In this document: in pieces, positions 20,002-28,946 of the stretch | How positions within the stretch are numbered: position 1 is the stretch's first letter | Layout: every line of letters starts with the position of its first letter | Origin: Phoronis australis | Lineage: Eukaryota; Phoronida; Phoronidae | DNA length: 28,946 nt | Assembly (NCBI GenBank): GCA_002633005.1 | Contig: NMRA01001189.1 | Span: forward strand, 4,808 to 33,753 | Direction of reading: 5' to 3' | Position numbers and translations under genes: made by a program | The notes under the pieces: generated by a model | What the model was told of the DNA's origin: nothing | Seen by the model: the letters and a program-made list of their open reading frames with translations, nothing else | Database searches by the model: none

Positions 20002-20122
20002 CACTGTAATCTAAAGCCTTCAGCCGACACAACTCGCTGTGCATGCTCTGCAGCTGATCACCCTTCACTTCCTCAACTTCGTTGAGAAGGGAGTTGAAGA
20101 TGGCGTTACATTCCTTCAAGGT
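20002..20122 (-). CDS. Candidate 121-nt exon encoding a helical segment
   Basis: Minus-strand acceptor CTCTCTGTCGCCACAG then ACCTTGAAGGAATGTAAC, ending GATTACAGTG|GTGAGT. The 121 nt are open in one frame: TLKECNAIFNSLLNEVEEVK, then GDQLQSMHSELCRLKALDYS. The composition and heptad-like spacing of Leu and Val suggest an alpha-helical or coiled-coil region. It enters in phase 0 and leaves in phase 1, the phase needed by the 41-nt exons. Codon usage looks more gene-like than the surrounding sequence. The family is not recognised. It could be one internal exon of a host gene running right to left, whose upstream exons lie outside the window. Confidence 0.6.
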
Positions 20123-20314
20123 CTGTGGCGACAGAGAGGCTAACTTCAAACGTTGACAGAGAGGTGAATTAATGCCACAATCTCAGCATGATCAACTTCA
20201 AATTTTGTCCCCTGGTTTAAAAAACCTAGTTTTTCCGACTTCATTCTAATTTATCATTTTCCAGTCTCTCGTCTTATTTTCAATGCAAATACATAAGGGA
20301 AGGGGCCCTATTTG
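20123..20314. other. Putative intron between exon and mobile element
   Basis: Sequence between the exon acceptor and the end of the 2.56-kb element. Nothing recognised. Confidence 0.4.
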
Positions 20315-20571
20315 ACATGTCGTGAACACATCCACTAGCACAAGAAAGTGTAGGAACACAGCATTTATCCACCTTCACTTTTATCAGGCTTCTAATGTGA
20401 GTCAACATTCGTGAATAATCGGCTGATAAGCCACCTCTGGAACTACTTTTGGCTGAATGGATGACCAGGCCATAAAATGATAATTAGCCACGACCAGTTA
20501 CTAATGCAACAAAGAATAATGTGGTAGCATCACCTAGCCTTGGTGGAAAGCTGTATACTGTATTGGCTCTA

Positions 20572-21391
20572 CAGTCAAGTGACCTAATTATCGGACGTTT
20601 TGGCACATTTTGCATTATATTTAATTGAAAATATTACGGATTGTTGTAAATTCTTTGCTGAAATAAAGATTTACCTTCACGGAATTGTTCTGTTACTATA
20701 TCTTGTCACTGAAAGCCACATTTATGTTCCGACTGATCTTCAAAAAACACAACAACCAAACCTTCGGGGGACCTAAATATCGGACACCATGTTTCTCCAT
20801 ACGCCACACCGCGGAAAACTGACTAACCACGTAATGGCCGCGGGCACCTTGTCGCCAAATTTCAGCTCGAGTGTTTTGACATATATGCTGCTGAACCCAG
20901 GTCCATTCGCAACAAAATTATCCATGAAATGAAATCTGATGACGGCGCCAAGTCGTCTCGATGAATTAGTGCAGACGACTAAAGCACGTGCAAACTCACT
21001 GCAGTTTTTTAGTATCACGTAGGCTTCTTGATATGACACCCGCACGTGCGCGGCCGGGGTTTGACTTGAGTTTAAAAACAAACGAAAAATGGAACAGTGA
21101 CATATTGTCAGTTCAATGAGATGGTTTCATTGTGGAAAAAGATTTTATTTTCAACTTTTATAACCGATTTATGCGATCGTCCATTTTAGGCCGACTTGGG
21201 GGTCTAAATTGCATCCTCTCTCTGTGAAATCAAAACGAGGCAACGCTGTAAAAAACGAGACGGTGCCGGACATTGAATGCATTACAACGGAACAAAAATT
21301 GGTGTCATTTAATTCTCAGATTATGCTTCAAGTAAGATTCTATGAAATGTCCGATATTTAGGTTCCGTCCGATAATTAGGTACACTATGTG
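20572..21391 (+). mobile_element. Nested 820-bp TA-site DNA element (pogo/Tc1-mariner-like, non-autonomous)
   Basis: Absent from the matching position of copy R1 (near 461-466), so it inserted after the host element spread. TA flanks both sides (20570-20571 and 21392-21393). A 15-bp motif ACCTAAWTATCGGAC occurs four times: 20582-20596 and 20771-20785 forward, 21349-21363 and 21367-21381 reverse, probably transposase binding sites. The left border could instead be 20563. The inner 102-codon minus frame (20773-21081) resembles no transposase known to me. TA target and CA-type ends fit the Tc1/mariner/pogo group; that placement is inference. Confidence 0.7.
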
Positions 21392-21880
21392 TAATAAACA
21401 CTTAGAAAAATTCATTTCACGGGGTAGGGACGCTCATTGTAGCCTACTGCAGTTGAAACCCGGTTTCCCAAACGGGTAAAATCGGAAGCTAGGATTCATC
21501 AAATTTACGCTCTGTGACGTATTTGTAGCCTATGACAGTCTTTCTACAAAATTGTGGTGCATTGCTATCAACTTCCGTTGTTAAATTATGATAATTTTTC
21601 AAAAAAAATGTGCTCATCCCAGGACCAAAACTTGCCGACTGATGCGTCGCTGAATCGCGATTGTCAATAGGAAAACTTGAACTCTTGAATAAAAATATAG
21701 TTTCGGCTCAACAAATTACCTGAAATCTTCCTTATGTTTTACAATTTTTAAAGTTCATGTGGAGTCCAGATTAATTGCGACAAAGTCCAAATCTGCGCCA
21801 CAACACGAGAAAAATCTCTGGATGAACACCCATTTTGTTGTCACGTGACGTTGGTTTTGAAGTTTGTCTGCATGCGTATG

Positions 21881-22165
21881 AGAGTGGGTAAGCGTGCGTG
21901 TGCGGGTCATCGACGACAGACTTTTTTTGTTATAAAAGGCAGAGGATTATGCAAGAAAATGGCGTTTACTAGATTGTTTTTCACTAAAACGGCTGCAACG
22001 TGCAAGGTGAGTGCTGGTTACTCACAGATTTTGTGTGCACAGGCTGACGGTCGTTAGCTCTACCGTGGAGTATTAATAGTCCAAGGCTCGATCTACATGT
22101 TGGGGACGAGGTGAACTACCCGGGCTGTGTCAAATTTCTGGGTCTCACCGAGACACTGACGCAGT
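21881..22165 (+). promoter_or_regulatory. 'P' segment: TATA-like box, ATG and splice-donor-like site inside the element
   Basis: TATAAAAGGC at 21931-21940 lies 28 bp before ATGGCG (21959), which opens a 16-codon frame ending at AAG|GTGAGT (22007). The arrangement looks like a promoter with a short first exon. However, the two other copies in the window have TAA in that frame, so translation is doubtful. The segment also exists on its own at 1711 and, diverged, at 18901. Confidence 0.35.
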
Positions 22166-22875
22166 GTCAGCCAGCTCGCTGTAACAAGACTTTAGTCAAA
22201 ATCCAAATTCGTTTTATCGTGTCCCTGTCAATAATAACGGCATGCTAAAGTTTCTTAATTTTCGTACGTCAGGAACATAACAATAATCACGTGTTTTGTA
22301 CATACGCGCACGCCACAGATCACATCTCGGAAATTGCCGATTTGACGGATGCCTGAATGAGCACAATGAAATGAAACAACGTCGTTTTACAGCTTGTAAG
22401 ATTCATAATAAACGTATTTTGAATATTGCAATTTAATGCATGTGTTCCAAAATCTAAATAACTTGGGTCCTATATTTTTGTATTCGTGCGCGCCGAATGA
22501 AAGTAATCGTGAGTGTTGCTGTGTTGCAAAATGTCTTATTTTGGGCCGATTTGAAAAATTCAAAGTTGTACTCATATTTTTTTTCGCTCATCTTTTCAAA
22601 TATTACAGTAAAAGCTACGTAAAACTCTCTGCATAAAAAGTACACTCTGCTAACTAGATTGTAATCAGCTGATCATATCCACGTGAGCGAAGCCAATTGT
22701 CCTCGCTCGTGACTCGATGAATAGAGCAGCTTGTCGGCATCCCTTTGATCGTGAGCCGAGCGCGACTCGGCCAAGGTGGATAAATACGGTCTAGTTCAAT
22801 TTTCCAAACCCCACCGTTTACCTTGACCATTGGGGTTAGGACCAATCGTATTTAGTGTGAATGTTTATAGCATGT

Positions 22876-23277
22876 TACCCAGAAAGCATATCATTAATGA
22901 ACAGTAGATACGGCTGGGGTTGGGTAGCTCCAACTACATATCTTTACAACTTACTAGTAAGAGTATAATATATCATATTAATTGAACAAATAAGTATTTG
23001 GAAAATACTCCTAATGATTGGGTGAATAATTAGCCGCTAATAATATAAAAAGGGGGGACGGCGGGGAAGGGGAAGGACTTTCATACACTCATTCACACTC
23101 ACATTCACACAGTTTAATTATCTTAAGAAATTTGTTCTGGCTATTAAAAAAATCTTCACAAAATATGAGGCCTGCATTGTACAGCTCTTGTTAAAATAAT
23201 GATTTACCGTTAACAGTTAAGTTACAATAGTTCCATATCACTGTTTGGCTATTGGTACTTCATTAAAAATTTTAGGA
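22876..23277. other. Spacer with TATA-like, purine-rich and CA-rich tract
   Basis: TATAAAAAGGGGGG at about 23042 is followed by a purine tract (GGGGAAGGGGAAGG) and then four ACATTCACAC-like units up to 23110. It could be a core promoter-like composition or simple sequence. No gene is attached to it. The LINE to the right may end somewhere in this stretch. Confidence 0.35.
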
Positions 23278-25090
23278 TTAAGAATACCCAAGATTGTGAG
23301 AACAATTTGTAAAAAGGTTCTTAATTTCGCATTTTAGGGTTTTCAGTTGAAAATTGGATGAAAAAATGAGCACACCGTCAAGTTGCCTAATAAGATGCCT
23401 CGGGTATATCTTCCAACTTGCCTCATCCTCTGTATAAAAACGCTGGACCCAATTAAATAATATGTTTAACTTGATCAGTTCCATGTTAGGATATTTCAAA
23501 CCACCCTCTTGATATGGCGAGATAGTCAGTTTCTTTTATTTTTGGTGGTTTATTTAACCAAATAAATTGTCTGACAAGTTTATTAACTTCACAAATATTT
23601 TTTTGGTGATAGCCACAGCTGACACCACATGAATGAGTTTAGAAAAACCAAGTTTTCGTAAGGAAGATTCTGCCTTTTATGGACAAATTTTGTATTTTCC
23701 AAAAATTAAACAGGTCTTTAAGCTTTTGGATTTTATCATCAAAATTGAGTTTTTCAGCGTCATCCCCTTTTCCACAAAAGAATATTCCTAGACTTTTAAT
23801 GGTTTACGATTTCGGTGCGTTGTTGAGGCAAACATACCTTGGTATTTTTCATAATTCAAGTGGAGTTCAGATAATGTTCCAAAACAATCTAAAAATCTAA
23901 AACAGTTATTGCCAGATTCTACATCTTTAATGAAAAGACCTGTATCGTCGGCATACTGTGCAATTTTGATTTCGTGATTGGCTATTGTGAAGCCTCTAAT
24001 TACTTCATTGCTTCTGATATGATGTGACACAATTTCCGCACACATGACGAACAGCGGACTTGATAGTGGGTCTTCTTGTCGGAGGCCTTTCACTATGTCA
24101 AAATACTGTTATGAAGATGTAAATCCGTAGTTCAACACAGATGACGGAATTCCAGAATACAATGTACAGATTCTATTGATAAAAACGTCACCAAAATTAA
24201 AAGCTTTCAAGGACTAAAATAAAAACTCCCACTTTACAGTATCGTACATTTTCTTGAAATCGAGGAATACAATGTGACCGTCGGTGTACTTTTCCTCATA
24301 AAATTCAATCTTATCGTCAATTATACGTATATGTATATTCTGGCCTATATAACGTTTTGGCAAGGATGTTTGACCTGGATGAATTAAATTGTCAACATAT
24401 TTGTATATTTTGTTTTCAATTGTTAGTCACAGTTCAAAAGAGAGACAGGTCTCCAATTGTCTAAAGATAGTAATTCCTCGGACTGTTTACTTTTCGGGAT
24501 TAGCGTGATTACGCCTTGCTTTTGAGAGTAGGACATGTGACCGTTTCCAAAGCTGTATTTGACGCTCTCCAAAAAATCGTCTTTAATTACCTTCAAAGGT
24601 TTTATAAAATTCATAGCTAATGCCATCATTACCAGGCGTCTTGTTAGATTTTATCTCTAACAGAGATTCATATAATTCTTCTTCTGTTAGATTTTTTCTA
24701 AATCGTAAGAATCTGCAGCTTTTTATGTATTGGAAAATTAAAAGGTCAATTAGATATGTTCTTTCTCCGTTGCATTCTTCAATATCGGGGTAAAGTTTTT
24801 TGTAATAGTTCAATTGCATATTCCGTATGCTTGCTGCATCATGTATAATTTTAGCACCATCTTTAAGGCCATTTATATGTTTTTGCTTGCCGTGGCGCAA
24901 CTCTAGGTTTATGAAATATTTTCCATTCGTGCCTTGTTCTGCCCACAGTGCTTTACTACGCAGAATCGAGCCCTTAATTTTTTGGGTCTGGATAATGTGC
25001 AAATCAATTTTGGCTTTTTGTAAATCTTTTTTTAATTCCTCTGAAGGGTCGCTTTCCACCTTGGCAGTCACAGTTTTTTTCTATTAAAAC
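23278..25090 (-). pseudogene. L1/Tx1-type LINE ORF2 remnant (reverse transcriptase)
   Basis: Minus-strand conceptual translation shows, in order, KGSILRSKALWAEQGTNGKY and SNKTPGNDGISYEFYKTF before the RT, then QGVITLIPKSKQ and DNWRPVSLLNCD. Motif A is VFLDFKKMYDTVKWEFL, motif B GLRQEDPLSSPLF and motif C IAQYADDTGLF. Downstream come FIWLNKPPKIKET and KYPNMELIKL...WVQRF. The catalytic Asp residues (LDF, YADD) remain, but the Gly of the usual RQGDPLS is Glu. There are in-frame stops (after WEFLF, and before QYFDIVKG) and several frameshifts. The apurinic endonuclease region expected upstream is absent beyond 25090, so the copy is 5'-truncated. Dead element. Confidence 0.85.
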
Positions 25091-26003
25091 AATTTTTGTC
25101 AGAGCGGGTATTTTTTGCAACCTCTTTTGCAATAAACCCCCTTATAACTTAACATTTTTAAGGAAGGAAACTGTCTATGACCAATGTTCCTCAAACCGTG
25201 ATATTTTAATTTCATGGCGTTTGTAAACATGGCGGTGTGCACACATGGTAACATAATGTTGAATGGCCATTTATTTTTATTTGATGACAATAAGCACCAT
25301 TTTGTTATTTAAAAAGCAATATTTACATTTGCAATGACCATTTGTGTTACTGAATTCCACATGGGGGTACGTGCACTACATTTTGTTAGCCTTTTTGGCC
25401 CATTTTCAACGTAGCCCAGTCAATATCCAAACTTTTGATTTGTTGATATTAAATAATTTGCTGTGTTGCCTAGGCCAACATATTCAGCAGTATGTTTTAT
25501 CACTGAGTGTGAACGTTAGTTTTTAACCTTCTTTATAATAGATGAGGGTTAGAAACACAGAATTTACAAATTTCATGAAGAGTGCCTGTTTTACGATGAA
25601 CCATATCATTTCCCAATGATTAAGCATAACATCATCTAAGTGACTCTTAAAGTGACTCAATTTATTCCCAGTAAGTGCTTACTTGATCAAATATTTTTTT
25701 TCTACTGTTAACAGTTGAAACTTGTAATTCTTAAAATGGCCACTCGTTGTGCATGAAGTTCATAGACAAAAACATGCATAAACTCCTCAAACATTGTGCG
25801 AATTTGATGATTCTTTTTTTAATTTGCACAACTAAATAACTCGTTGCATATGAGATTCAGTTGGCATTTGGTAAATGGCCAAAAAAATTTTAGACTGTTA
25901 CACAGTCAAGTCTTGAACATGGACCTTGATTGTGATTTAGCTGACTGTCACTGACTCAACTTTCACGTCGGCAACTAGCCTTGTGCTCTAGCTCAGTCTT
26001 TCA
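25091..26003. other. Non-coding stretch
   Basis: AT-rich sequence with no repeat, RNA gene or convincing exon seen. Confidence 0.4.
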
Positions 26004-26054
26004 ATGGCTCCCGTGAAGAACAATATCGCCGTATCTGCATATTACCTGAAATTT
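26004..26054 (+). CDS. Candidate first coding exon, gene unknown
   Basis: ATG in a fair context (CAATGG) starts 17 codons (MAPVKNNIAVSAYYLKF) ending directly at the donor TTT|GTGAGT in phase 0. Such a start plus consensus donor could be the first coding exon of a plus-strand gene continuing past the window. It is very short, and no matching downstream exon was found, so confidence is low. Confidence 0.3.
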
Positions 26055-26580
26055 GTGAGTATTTAACGCCGCATAATCTAAACGTTTTATCGGTGACCTA
26101 AAAGAACAATTTTACCCTGTAAAAATGCAGAATTTTTTGTCTCAATGATGAATGCGAGCTGGATTTTGAAAATACATCAAGACCTCGGTTTCCTTGTTTT
26201 CTGCAGGTGTATCTGCACGTAACTTGGTTATGACATTACAGAATAGTTATCCATATAGTACCATCATGGGTTATTGTGTACAATCTGACTCTATAAAAGT
26301 GCATACTTGATACTTGAATATTTTCTGAATCCTCTAGTCACGGTGATTCTAAAAAATACTGATTGGCCGCTTCTTGTTCATAATTTCCGGGTTTTTCCAA
26401 GTCCTTCATTTGTTTATGTGCGTCACATGATTTAATTGTCATGTTGTATTACATTTGCCATTTCATGCAGCACAGTTTATGAATCACACCAATGATGTCA
26501 CAGTTCCTGCACCAACAAATGAGTTACTGTATTTGCCCTAATAACCGCCCATGCCCTCATACAGAACAGCCACTGAATTA
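26055..26580. other. Non-coding stretch
   Basis: Nothing recognised. It could be the first intron of the candidate exon before it. Confidence 0.35.
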
Positions 26581-26590
26581 TTAGACTCCG

Positions 26591-26621
26591 TCCGGTCTGC
26601 CTGATGCCTGGCCAGACCGGA
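26591..26621. repeat. Hairpin with 9-bp perfect arms
   Basis: TCCGGTCTG (26591-26599) and CAGACCGGA (26613-26621) are perfect complements around a 13-nt loop, immediately left of the CACG-motif array. No U-run follows, so it is not read as a terminator. Confidence 0.6.
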
Positions 26622-26664
26622 GTTTAACTGGAACGCAGGCGTGAGAGAAATCTGTCAAGGCCTC

Positions 26665-26760
26665 CTCACGCCTACTCTCCAGGTAGCTCTCACGTTTACC
26701 TCCGCTTTGCTTAACGCTTTCCTCACGCTTTTCACACGCTTCCGTCACGTTTAGCTCACG
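26665..26760. repeat. Phased CACG motif array (11-bp spacing)
   Basis: CACG occurs at 26667, 26691, 26724, 26735, 26746 and 26757, with a variant AACG at 26712. The last four are exactly 11 bp apart, about one helical turn, within a CTCACGCTTT-like unit. It could be a degenerate short tandem repeat or a cluster of binding half-sites. A minus-strand frame over it is low-complexity (KREESV, RREEA). Confidence 0.5.
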
Positions 26761-26761
26761 C

Positions 26762-27820
26762 CATCGATACCTGCGGTAGCATACAGTACCGTGATGGTGT
26801 GCTGGGCTAATTAAAATATCATCTAGATCTGTGTGTACAGGTGACGTTGTTTGTGTAGCTTTCGAGTAATCGGTTGTTTTTGGCACCTTACTCTACTGAG
26901 CTCCGTCAAACTCCGCAATTTCTCATAAGAACGAACTCCTTTAACACGTCTGCGTTACATTTATGTTGTCCAAGTTATTACTGCAAATCATGGCCCATCA
27001 AGGACTTAACCGTGATTATTAAAGACTGAGTCCACCTTAGTGACCTAAAGACAAACAAACGCAACACTCTACACTCATTTTCACAGTTTACACGGCTGCA
27101 AACGTCACGAAGTTCACTACTGCCGGATATACTTATTTCGCCCTAGGAATATCCCACCCATCTCGACTCGCGTAGTCATGTATTGTCACTCCGTGGAACC
27201 GCACTCGTGGAACAGAAAATTTCAATTAACTTGGATCACGACATGTGGCAGTCCCCATCCCCAACTGAGTGTGCATAATACTGTAACTCATACTTTCCTC
27301 ACACCTACGGTAACTATGGCAACATATAACCGTTATTGTGTGCCGGGCTAATAAAAATAACATCTAGATATGTGTGTACAGTAATACGTTGTTTTGGCAT
27401 CTTATACAATGAGTTCCGACAAGCTCCATAATTTCTTGTATTTGTCACTCAAACGGATTCCTTTAACTCTTCGGGTGTTGTATTTATGTAGTCCAGTTTA
27501 TTACTCCAAATCATGTCCCATCAACGAATTTAACCTTGGTGAGTAAAGACTTAGACCATTTAGTGGCCTGGAGATAAGACGAACAAATGCGACCCTCAAT
27601 ACTTGCATTCACAGTAATGTTTACATGGCTGGGGGGCTAAATGAAACTCATCACAGCTGGATATACTATAGGCTCTAAAAATAGCCTACGCATCTTGACT
27701 CCATTGTCATGTATTTTCACTCAGTGGAGTCGTGCACCGCACTCGTGGAACAGAAAATGCTCGCTTCTGCGGCTGACGGCATGTACCACTCCATCCCTTA
27801 CTGAGAGCGCATAGTATGTT
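26762..27820. repeat. Old tandem duplication, offset about 541 bp
   Basis: 26762-27295 and 27300-27820 align throughout with many substitutions and small gaps. Anchor pairs include GTGTGCTGGGCTAAT / GTGTGCCGGGCTAAT (26797 and 27338), CATCTAGATCTGTGTGTACAG / CATCTAGATATGTGTGTACAG and CCGCACTCGTGGAACAGAAAA in both. There is no N between them, and the divergence is much higher than for the gap-linked duplications, so this one is a real ancient duplication. No coding content. Confidence 0.8.
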
Positions 27821-28419
27821 AAGTCCCCAACCCCTTGTAGGGGTTTATTTAATTTGTTGCCCCATATGTTTATTTTTGTGTGCCCACGTAGTCCAGGGGG
27901 AATTCTTTACTAAAATAATAATAGCAGTAACCGAAAAACTAGTTTAACTCACAAGAACAAAATTCTATGAGAATATGCACATCACTCTAAGTTACCTGCA
28001 AAACTAGAGTCGGTCAAAATAAGACTTTTTAACAAAAATACAACATGAAAAATGTGAAAATAAATTGGAATACATCAATGGCAACTTAAAACACACTAAC
28101 ATTAACTTTTGCTGTAACGAAAATAGCACCTTGTATCCCGTTTCGGCGGCACGTGGAAAATCGGCGGACTTGGCTCGGCTCTAGCACTACCAGCCAACTT
28201 GGCAACTGCCCCAACGGGCTTGCACGTGGGATCGAACAAAAGACTTTCCTACATCACTCACATCCCACGTACGATTCCAATCCAACGAATTAACGGTTAC
28301 AGTCCAATTTCCTTTCAGAAAGCGTTTTTCTTTGGTTTCATCGATTTCAGGTAGGTCTACCCAATTTGGCCACGCACGCCGTAATTGTCCCTCTGTCAAC
28401 ATTTACACAGCGTAAACCC
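27821..28419. other. Stretch without a supported gene
   Basis: A minus-strand frame at 28187-28402 (71 codons, starting MLTEGQLRRAWPNWVDLPEI) has gene-like composition and an internal donor-like GAT|GTGAGT. It abuts the end of the mobile element and has no recognisable domain, so it is noted only as a possible exon. Confidence 0.35.
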
Positions 28420-28946
28420 ACATGCTATGAACATTCCCACTAAATAAGATTGGTTCTAACCCCAGTGGTTAAGGTAAACGGTGGGGTATGGAAAATTGAA
28501 GTAGACCGTATTTATCCACCTTGGCTGAGTCGCGCTCGGCTCACGATCAAAGGGAAGCCGAAAAGCTGCTCTAGTCATCGAGTCACGAGCGAGGATAATT
28601 GGCTTCGCTCATGCGGATATGATCAGCTGATTACAATCTAGCTAGCTGACTGTACTTTTTATGGAGAGAGTTTTACGTAGTTTTTACTGTAATATTTGAA
28701 AAGAGGTGCGAAAACAAATATGAGTACAACTTTGAATTTTTCAAATCGGCCCAGGATAAGAGATTTTGCAACACAGCAACACTCACGATTACTTTCATTC
28801 GGCGCGCACTAATACAAAAATATAGGACCCAAGTTATTTAGATTTTGGAACACATGCATTGCAATATTCAAAATACGTTTATTATGAATCTTACAAGCTG
28901 TAAAACGACGTTGTTAATTTCATTTTGTTCATTCATTGTCATCCGT
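28420..28946 (-). mobile_element. Dispersed inverted-repeat element, copy R2 (cut by window end)
   Basis: Reverse complement of 22343-22875, beginning at the element terminus ACATGCTATGAACATTCC. This terminus matches the opposite end of copy L2 at 17 of 23 positions. Together with L2 it forms an inverted pair around 22876-28419. The remainder lies beyond the window. Confidence 0.75.

Larger units (their letters stand above)
20315..22875 (+). mobile_element. 2.56-kb element with terminal inverted repeats, complete-looking copy L2
   Basis: The left end is shared with 1-713 and the right end with 28420-28946, both in inverse orientation, which fixes the borders. The two ends resemble each other. 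ACATGTCGTGAACACATCCACTA (20315-20337) matches the reverse complement of the right end (starting ACATGCTATAAACATTCACA) at 15 of 23 positions. A perfect 13-bp subterminal motif ATTTATCCACCTT lies 48 bp and 90 bp inside. Without the nested insertion it is about 1.74 kb. No transposase is visible, so it looks non-autonomous. No clear target-site duplication was seen. The superfamily is not assigned. Confidence 0.65.

Noticed and set aside
20773-21081. 102-codon frame in the nested element as a transposase
   Set aside because: No DDE-type or helix-turn-helix signature, and too short. The element looks non-autonomous.
21959-22006. Short coding exon starting MAFTRLFF
   Set aside because: Two of three related copies carry TAA in the same frame, so the open frame is probably fortuitous. 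Kept only as part of the promoter-like segment.
22080-22160. tRNA-derived SINE promoter (A/B box-like strings)
   Set aside because: The best B-box-like string (GGCTCGATCTA) has too many mismatches and the A-box spacing is wrong.
26581-26886. 101-codon minus-strand frame over the CACG array
   Set aside because: The charged repetitive peptide follows from the 11-bp repeat. No domain or splice context.

Overview
This window looks like animal genomic DNA, most likely from an invertebrate metazoan. It has GT-AG spliceosomal splice sites, an R2/HERO-type retrotransposon with a restriction-like endonuclease, an L1/Tx1-type retrotransposon, dispersed inverted-repeat DNA elements and minisatellites. 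There are no operons, prokaryotic-style genes or CRISPR arrays. I cannot fix the species; lancelet, cnidarian, hemichordate or echinoderm would all fit. Ten isolated single N bases mark assembly joins. Several separate near-identical blocks (86 bp, about 115 bp and 922 bp), so some tandem duplication may be heterozygous haplotypes laid end to end.

Layout. 1-713 is the end of a dispersed element, followed by a possible plus-strand exon (1197-1309). About 1950-3430 is a degenerate higher-order repeat of three alternating submodules. 3430-5430 is a 5'-truncated R2/HERO-like LINE on the minus strand that keeps its zinc knuckle and endonuclease domain but is broken by gaps and a 14-bp minisatellite. 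6483-15244 is an array of related units. Two are exactly 1543 bp each (11396-12938 and 12939-14481). Other copies are interrupted by a long reverse-transcriptase fragment of the same LINE family or by 72-bp repeats. 16.4-16.65 kb is a G-rich minisatellite with a G-quadruplex motif. 16873-18717 is a 922-bp duplication across a gap. 20315-22875 is a complete-looking 2.56-kb element with terminal inverted repeats. It carries a nested 820-bp element whose empty site is visible in the sister copy at 1-713. 23278-25090 is a dead L1/Tx1-type LINE. 26.76-27.82 kb is an old 541-bp-offset duplication. A third copy of the 2.56-kb element starts at 28420 and runs off the window.

The most interesting reading is a minus-strand spliced gene. 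A 121-nt exon at 20122-20002 leaves phase 1. A 41-nt exon, present five times in the array, enters in phase 1 and leaves in phase 0. A following exon encoding a BED-like Cys2-His2 segment enters in phase 0. Each 41-nt exon keeps a good acceptor and a GTAAGT donor. The array may therefore be a tandem amplification of the 3' exons of a gene, with pieces of a LINE captured in every unit. This is inferred from splice signals and phase only; I did not recognise the gene. No intact autonomous transposon or complete host gene is visible.
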